Part shown: in pieces, positions 59,847 through 64,000 of the stretch
Numbering within the stretch: the first letter of the stretch is position 1
How the letters are laid out: each line of letters begins with the position of its first letter
NCBI RefSeq assembly: GCF_001650495.1
Contig: NZ_LWCS01000032.1
Coordinates: 186,001 to 250,000, forward strand
DNA: 64,000 nt
Source of the DNA: Mycolicibacterium iranicum
GTDB taxonomy: Bacteria > Actinomycetota > Actinomycetes > Mycobacteriales > Mycobacteriaceae
Reading direction: 5' to 3'
The notes under the pieces: model-generated
What the model saw: only the letters and a program-made list of their open reading frames with translations
Databases searched by the model: none
Told to the model about the DNA's origin: nothing
Program-made: the position numbers and the translations under genes

Positions 59847-61166
59847 GTGGCGGCGGCGCGACCCCTCACGGTGATGTTCTGGCCGGAGTCGGCTTACGGG
59901 CCGACCAATCAGTGCATCGGCCTGGCGTCGATCCTGCGTGATCGCGGGCACACGATCATCTTCGCGGCCGAGAGTTCCTGGGCGGGCAAGCTCTCCGCGC
60001 TGGGCTTCACCGAAGAACTCGTCGATCTCGCCGAGCCCGAAGAGGATGCGCACGACGAAGACCCGGGAAAGTTCTGGACCGACTTCATTGCCGAGACCGC
60101 CCCCGAGTTCCGCAAGCCGACGATCGAGCAGCTGTCCACCTTCATTCAGCCCACTTATCAAGCACTGATCGACGGCGCGAAATACTGCGAACCCCGCCTC
60201 CGCGAGATCGTCTCCCGACATCGTCCCGACGTCATCGTCGAGGACAACGTCGTGCTCTTTCCCGCACTCGCGACCGCCGGCGTCCCGTTCGTTCGTATCG
60301 TCTCGTGCAGCCCGCTGGAGATTCCCGGACCCGATGTGCCACCGGCCTTTTCGGGACTGCCGAGCGCAGACCGCACCCAGTGGGACGAATACCGGGCAGA
60401 GTTCGAGCGCACCCATCGCGCGATGTGGACAGACTTCAACAGCTGGGTGCAGGCACAAGGAGCTGACGCCCTCCCCGATCTGGAGTTCATGCCGCGCACC
60501 ACGACGGCCAACCTCTACGTCTACCCGGCCGAGGCGGACTACCTTCAGGCGCGGCCCCTCGATGGAAACTGGACGAGAATGGATTCAAGCGTCCGCGAAA
60601 CCGATGAGGATTATGTCCCGCCGCCCGAGGTCGCCGATCGACCCGACGGAAGCGCACTGATCTATCTGTCGCTCGGCTCTCTGGGCGGTGCGGATGTCGC
60701 GCTCATGCAGCGACTCGTCGACGTTCTCGGGACCACGCGGCACCGCTTCATCGTCAGCAAGGGGCCCCAAGCCGACCGAATCACCCTCGCCGACAACATG
60801 GTCGGCGCACAAATGCTTCCGCAGACAAAGGTCATTCCCCAGGTTGACCTGGTCATCTCGCACGGTGGCAACAACACGGTGACCGAGACACTGCATTTCG
60901 GCAAGCCGCTGATCGTGCTGCCGTTGTTCTGGGACCAATATGAGAATGCCCAGCGCATCGACGAACTCGGATTCGGCATCCGACTCGACACCTACGCGTT
61001 CGCCGACTCAGACCTGACCGGGGCAGTGGAACGACTGCTCGCCGACCGTGATCTGCGCGACCGGCTGCACGGCATCGGCGAAGCGATACGCGCCCGCGAC
61101 GGGCTGCGCGTGGGCGCCGATGTGATCGAGCAGGTGGGGCTGCAACACCGGACGTCACTTGCCTGA
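59847..61166 (+). CDS. Glycosyltransferase (family 1, UGT/MGT-like)
   Basis: The product is 439 residues from a GTG. GT-B fold: N-terminal acceptor domain (MFWPESAYGPTNQCIGLASI) and C-terminal donor domain with IYLSLGSLGGADVALMQRLV and the signature QVDLVISHGGNNTVTETLHF, GKPLIVLPLFWDQYENAQRI. It transfers sugar from a nucleotide donor to a small hydrophobic acceptor. Its stop overlaps the next gene's TTG start by 8 bp. Confidence 0.92.
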   Translation: MAAARPLTVMFWPESAYGPTNQCIGLASILRDRGHTIIFAAESSWAGKLSALGFTEELVDLAEPEEDAHDEDPGKFWTDFIAETAPEFRKPTIEQLSTFIQPTYQALIDGAKYCEPRLREIVSRHRPDVIVEDNVVLFPALATAGVPFVRIVSCSPLEIPGPDVPPAFSGLPSADRTQWDEYRAEFERTHRAMWTDFNSWVQAQGADALPDLEFMPRTTTANLYVYPAEADYLQARPLDGNWTRMDSSVRETDEDYVPPPEVADRPDGSALIYLSLGSLGGADVALMQRLVDVLGTTRHRFIVSKGPQADRITLADNMVGAQMLPQTKVIPQVDLVISHGGNNTVTETLHFGKPLIVLPLFWDQYENAQRIDELGFGIRLDTYAFADSDLTGAVERLLADRDLRDRLHGIGEAIRARDGLRVGADVIEQVGLQHRTSLA

Positions 61167-62361
61167 CATCGTCGACACGCTCGACCTCGACGAGGGGCAC
61201 CGGCTGTCGATCACAAGCGAGGGCACCGCACTCTCCGCCCTCCCGATGGTCCGTGACGGCCGCCGATGGCGCCACGCCGAGCCGGGTGACGGCACCTCGG
61301 AGGCCCTGCTGAACGTTCTGGCCCAGCAATCAGATTCCCGGACCAGCGGGAACTTCACAGTGCGGGCGTGGGCCGCGCGGAGCGCGGCCGGCGAGCAGGC
61401 GATGGGCGTCGACCAGACCAACGAATCGGTGATCGTGGGCAACACCGCCGTGGTCAAGTGGGCGACCCACCTGCAGGACGGTCCACACCCAACACCTTCC
61501 CGCATCGCCGTGCTACGCGACGCGGGATTCACCGGCATGCCCGCACCGTGGGGTCTGGTCACGTGGCATCCGCCTGACCGTGACGCGACGCTGGCCGCTT
61601 ATGTCGACGAGTACCTCCCCGGCGCGGTCGATGGTTGGACCTGGGCAGTCGCGCTGATGACCACCGCGGCGTCCTCCGGCGACACCGCACCCATCGCCTC
61701 GGCGGCCGCCGACGTGGGCGCATTGATCGCCCGGTTGCATGCGGCCTTGGCGCCGACGAAGTCCGTGTCGTCGGCAGACGACGCATGCCGGTGGCACCGG
61801 GACGCCCTTCACGTCCTCGAAACTGCCTGCGCTATCTCCGATTCCCTCAGTGGCCAGATTTTGCGGGCACACCGTGACGACATAGCCGCCGAGCTCGAGA
61901 GCCTCAGAGCAGTGTCCGACGTGCCGGTGATCGACGGCCACGGTGATCTTCATGTCGGGCAGGTGCTGCGCAGTGGTGGGCGCTTCGTCGTCACCGATTT
62001 CGACGGCAATCCGGTACTGCCTTCCTCGCAGCGGGCCCTGCCGATCCCCGCCGTGGTCGACGTTGCCGGCATGGCCCAGTCGCTCGCCCACGTGGCGATC
62101 GTCGCGGCCAAGTACACAGAGCTCAAGCCCGAGGCTTTAGCGGCGGTCGACGCGACCACGCGCACCTCTTTCCTGGACGCTTACGCACATCGGCTCAGCG
62201 CTCTCGGCCAGGCCGGACTGTACGACCCGCACCCGCTACGAGCGCTCCGCCTCCAGCAGGTGATGCGCGAAATGATCTATGCGGCAGAATATCTGCCCCG
62301 ATGGATGTATGTGCCCGACGCCGCACTGCCCGCGTTGTTGGAGGAAAGGACCGGCAGATGA
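61159..62361 (+). CDS. Sugar/amino-sugar kinase-like protein (maltokinase/GlcN kinase family)
   Basis: The product is 400 residues from a TTG at 61159 that overlaps the glycosyltransferase stop. Motifs are those of the maltokinase-like APH fold: VIDGHGDLHVGQVLRSGGRF with the catalytic Asp (about residue 262) and VVTDFDGNPVLPSSQR with the metal Asp; an N-terminal cap domain with NTAVVKWATHLQDGP. Operon position before a SIS-domain gene suggests an amino-sugar kinase such as the actinobacterial glucosamine kinase rather than maltokinase; this is inference. Confidence 0.8.
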   Translation: MPDIVDTLDLDEGHRLSITSEGTALSALPMVRDGRRWRHAEPGDGTSEALLNVLAQQSDSRTSGNFTVRAWAARSAAGEQAMGVDQTNESVIVGNTAVVKWATHLQDGPHPTPSRIAVLRDAGFTGMPAPWGLVTWHPPDRDATLAAYVDEYLPGAVDGWTWAVALMTTAASSGDTAPIASAAADVGALIARLHAALAPTKSVSSADDACRWHRDALHVLETACAISDSLSGQILRAHRDDIAAELESLRAVSDVPVIDGHGDLHVGQVLRSGGRFVVTDFDGNPVLPSSQRALPIPAVVDVAGMAQSLAHVAIVAAKYTELKPEALAAVDATTRTSFLDAYAHRLSALGQAGLYDPHPLRALRLQQVMREMIYAAEYLPRWMYVPDAALPALLEERTGR

Positions 62362-63323
62362 AACCCCAGGGGTATCTGGAGGATCTACGCCGCAAGCCGG
62401 AGGTGCTCGAGCGGCTGGCACGCACACTCTCGGCGGGTAACCCGTGGTCTGATGTCGTACCTCCCGACACCGCACGGGTGGTCTTCATCGGCATGGGTTC
62501 GTCGGCGTATGCCGCGGACGTCGCCGCGGCGAGGATGCGGGCGCGTGGCCTGACCGCGGCGTCCGAGCTCGCCTCTTCTCGCTTGCTTCCCGACTGGGGA
62601 GCAGGGACGTTGGTGGTGGCGACGTCGGCCAGCGGCGGTTCGGTCGAGACCCTCGACGCGATGTCGCGGCTACCCGCCGGAGTCAGGACTGTTGCGCTGA
62701 CCAACACCACGGGCTCGGCGATCACAAACCGCGCCGATGCGGTCGTCACGCTGGACGCAGAACCCGAAGCCGGCGGCGTCGCGTGCCGCAGCTACCAGCA
62801 CACCTTGGCGCTCATGCTTGCCCTCCAGTGCCACCTCACCGGCGCAGACACCGAAGCGCTGACCGCGGCGGTGCGGGCCGCCGCCGAAGCGACTGCATAC
62901 CTGCTGGATATCGAATCCGATTGGTGCCCAGAGGTCTCCGAACTTCTGCTTGGTCCCTCGGGCACTCATCTGGCGGCACCGGCGCACCGGCTGTGCTCGG
63001 CCCGACAAGGAGCGCTCATGCTGCGGGAGGGCCCGCGTCGGCCGGCGGTCGGCTGCGAGACCGGCGACTGGAGTCACGTCGACGTCTATCTGACCAAGAC
63101 GACCGACTACCGGCTTTTGGTGTTCGCCGGATCCCCGTGGGAAACGCAGTTGGCCGAATGGACCCAGGCACGTGCAAGCACCGTGGTCGGGGTCGGCGGC
63201 GAAGTGCCGGGCGCAAGACACACCCTGCGCTATCCGCACGACGCTGATGACGATGTCGCGCTGCTTACCGAAGTCCTTGTGCCGGAACTGATCGCGGCCC
63301 GGGCGTGGCTCACCGCCGCGTAG
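62358..63323 (+). CDS. SIS-domain sugar isomerase/deaminase-like protein
   Basis: The product is 321 residues from the ATG at 62358, overlapping the kinase stop (ATGA). Two SIS domains: VVFIGMGSSAYAADVAAARM near residue 37-56 and TLVVATSASGGSVETLDAMS; second half RLLVFAGSPWETQLAEWTQA. This is the layout of glucosamine-6-phosphate deaminase/isomerase-like proteins (GlmS C-terminal or AgaS type). It probably works on the phosphorylated product of the preceding kinase. Confidence 0.87.
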   Translation: MKPQGYLEDLRRKPEVLERLARTLSAGNPWSDVVPPDTARVVFIGMGSSAYAADVAAARMRARGLTAASELASSRLLPDWGAGTLVVATSASGGSVETLDAMSRLPAGVRTVALTNTTGSAITNRADAVVTLDAEPEAGGVACRSYQHTLALMLALQCHLTGADTEALTAAVRAAAEATAYLLDIESDWCPEVSELLLGPSGTHLAAPAHRLCSARQGALMLREGPRRPAVGCETGDWSHVDVYLTKTTDYRLLVFAGSPWETQLAEWTQARASTVVGVGGEVPGARHTLRYPHDADDDVALLTEVLVPELIAARAWLTAA

Positions 63324-64000
63324 CAGATCTGAGAAGATCGGCCGCCTCGGTCTGGTAGGCGTGTTCGGCCCATCCCAGCGCGGTGGCGTCAAATCTCGCA
63401 TCCAGGATCGTTGGATCGGCCCCCGCGTCGAGCAGGCGACCGATCAATTCCAGGTCTCCGTCCCACGCCGCGTGGTGCAACGCAGTGGCGCCGTTGTCGT
63501 CAAGGGCGTTGGGATCGTCCGGAAAGTCCGCGGCAGCCACCGCAATTCCTGACGTGTCGACGCCGTGGCGGTTCAACAGCGAAAGCCTTTCGGAAAAGCC
63601 GTTTTCGGCGGCCCAGCGGATCTGCCGCTGCCACATCTGCGCTCGGGTCTCCATCGCCTCGCCGAGCCTGCGTTCCCACGGGCTGGGTCCGGCGTCGGCC
63701 AGGCCGTACGCGAAGAGCAACTCCAGATGGGAGTTGTCACGACGAAACATCCGGTTGTAGAGCGTCTGCTGATCGACAGGATGTGCACCCCGCTCCAGGA
63801 GCAGGGTGGCCAGTTCGGTGGCAAAGGGATGGCGGGGCTGACGGCGAGGTCCCTGCTCACCTTCACCGAATACCCCTGTCAGCGCGGTGAACGGTGTCGA
63901 CATCCCTCGCCACAGATAACCGGCGTTGGGATCGGCGCCGGCGTCGAGCAGCAGCGAGGCAGCGGCAAGCGTCTGCTCCCGGGATGTGGCCGAACTGCGG
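63310..64000 (-). CDS. Ankyrin-repeat protein (5' end outside window)
   Basis: The visible part is about 230 residues; the frame remains open to the right edge, so the start is not in the window. Ankyrin repeats are seen as LLLDAGADPNAGYLWRG (near 63930), TLLLERGAHPVDQQTLYN, and NGATALHHAAWDGDLELIGR with LLDAGADPTILDARFDATAL at the C-terminus. These repeats mediate protein-protein contact. It converges on the SIS gene with a 14-bp overlap. Confidence 0.85.
   Translation of the reverse strand, partial: RSSATSREQTLAAASLLLDAGADPNAGYLWRGMSTPFTALTGVFGEGEQGPRRQPRHPFATELATLLLERGAHPVDQQTLYNRMFRRDNSHLELLFAYGLADAGPSPWERRLGEAMETRAQMWQRQIRWAAENGFSERLSLLNRHGVDTSGIAVAAADFPDDPNALDDNGATALHHAAWDGDLELIGRLLDAGADPTILDARFDATALGWAEHAYQTEAADLLRSATRR

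Noticed and set aside
1..64000. tRNA, rRNA, CRISPR array, insertion sequence
   Set aside because: I saw no clover-leaf candidate, no spaced direct-repeat array, no transposase and no terminal inverted repeats.

Overview
The window is high-GC actinobacterial DNA, almost certainly from a mycobacterium, most likely an environmental or fast-growing species. The evidence is an mce/yrbE operon, frequent GTG and TTG starts with 1-17 bp gene overlaps, mycofactocin-associated dehydrogenases, a 13E12-type DUF222/HNH gene, several TetR regulators and small exported proteins of mycobacterial type. I saw no tRNA, rRNA, CRISPR array or insertion sequence.

Positions 1-45650 look like a catabolic and lipid-metabolism island. 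Region by region: an mce operon (yrbEB, mceA-D, 1-4952, running off the left edge, no yrbEA in front of it); a double-domain CoA transferase and an aldehyde dehydrogenase (5129-9084); a divergent seven-gene operon resembling the cholesterol side-chain igr operon (P450, two FadE-type acyl-CoA dehydrogenases, MaoC-like, DUF35, MaoC, Ltp2-like; 9321-15435) ending in a TetR gene; a second P450/CoA-transferase/SnoaL operon divergent from an acyl-CoA synthetase (16766-21266); SDR and dihydrodipicolinate-reductase-like oxidoreductases (21812-25446); an operon of four membrane proteins, two of them under 40 residues (25460-26912); a GntR regulator, a hydrolase and an AveC-like membrane protein (27044-29572); a duplicated-domain protein apparently starting at ATC, coupled to a BFD-type ferredoxin and SDRs (29816-33106); four more reductase paralogues with a third P450 (34294-40226); a substrate-binding protein without a signal peptide, divergent from a TetR gene (40218-42035); and an SDR-ALDH-NDMA-type alcohol dehydrogenase operon (42235-45649). 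Together these suggest import by Mce, CoA activation, P450 hydroxylation, alcohol/aldehyde oxidation and a beta-oxidation/retro-aldol step on a polycyclic or branched lipid. The substrate cannot be read from the sequence.

The most striking signal is regulatory. Intergenic regions across 5-34 kb carry half-sites GAGAA and TTCTC in alternating orientation with an exact 11-bp period (N6 gaps), often as triples. They precede the mce operon, the 16152 gene, the CoA-transferase/FadD pair, the SDR pair at 24.5 kb, the small-membrane-protein operon, the AveC-like/29816 pair, the SDR at 33106 and the 33199/34294 pair. This looks like one undescribed regulon tying the island together.

The right part (45650-64000) is more ordinary chromosome: a wax-ester-synthase relic, two small exported proteins, a kinase-like fusion protein, an epimerase, a TetR gene divergent from a molybdopterin oxidoreductase, a peptidoglycan amidase, small SRPBCC and NTF2-like proteins, an exported protein with a very acidic tail, a PHP phosphatase, a frameshifted HNH gene, a chloroperoxidase-like hydrolase, a glycosyltransferase / amino-sugar-kinase-like / SIS operon, and an ankyrin protein cut by the right edge.
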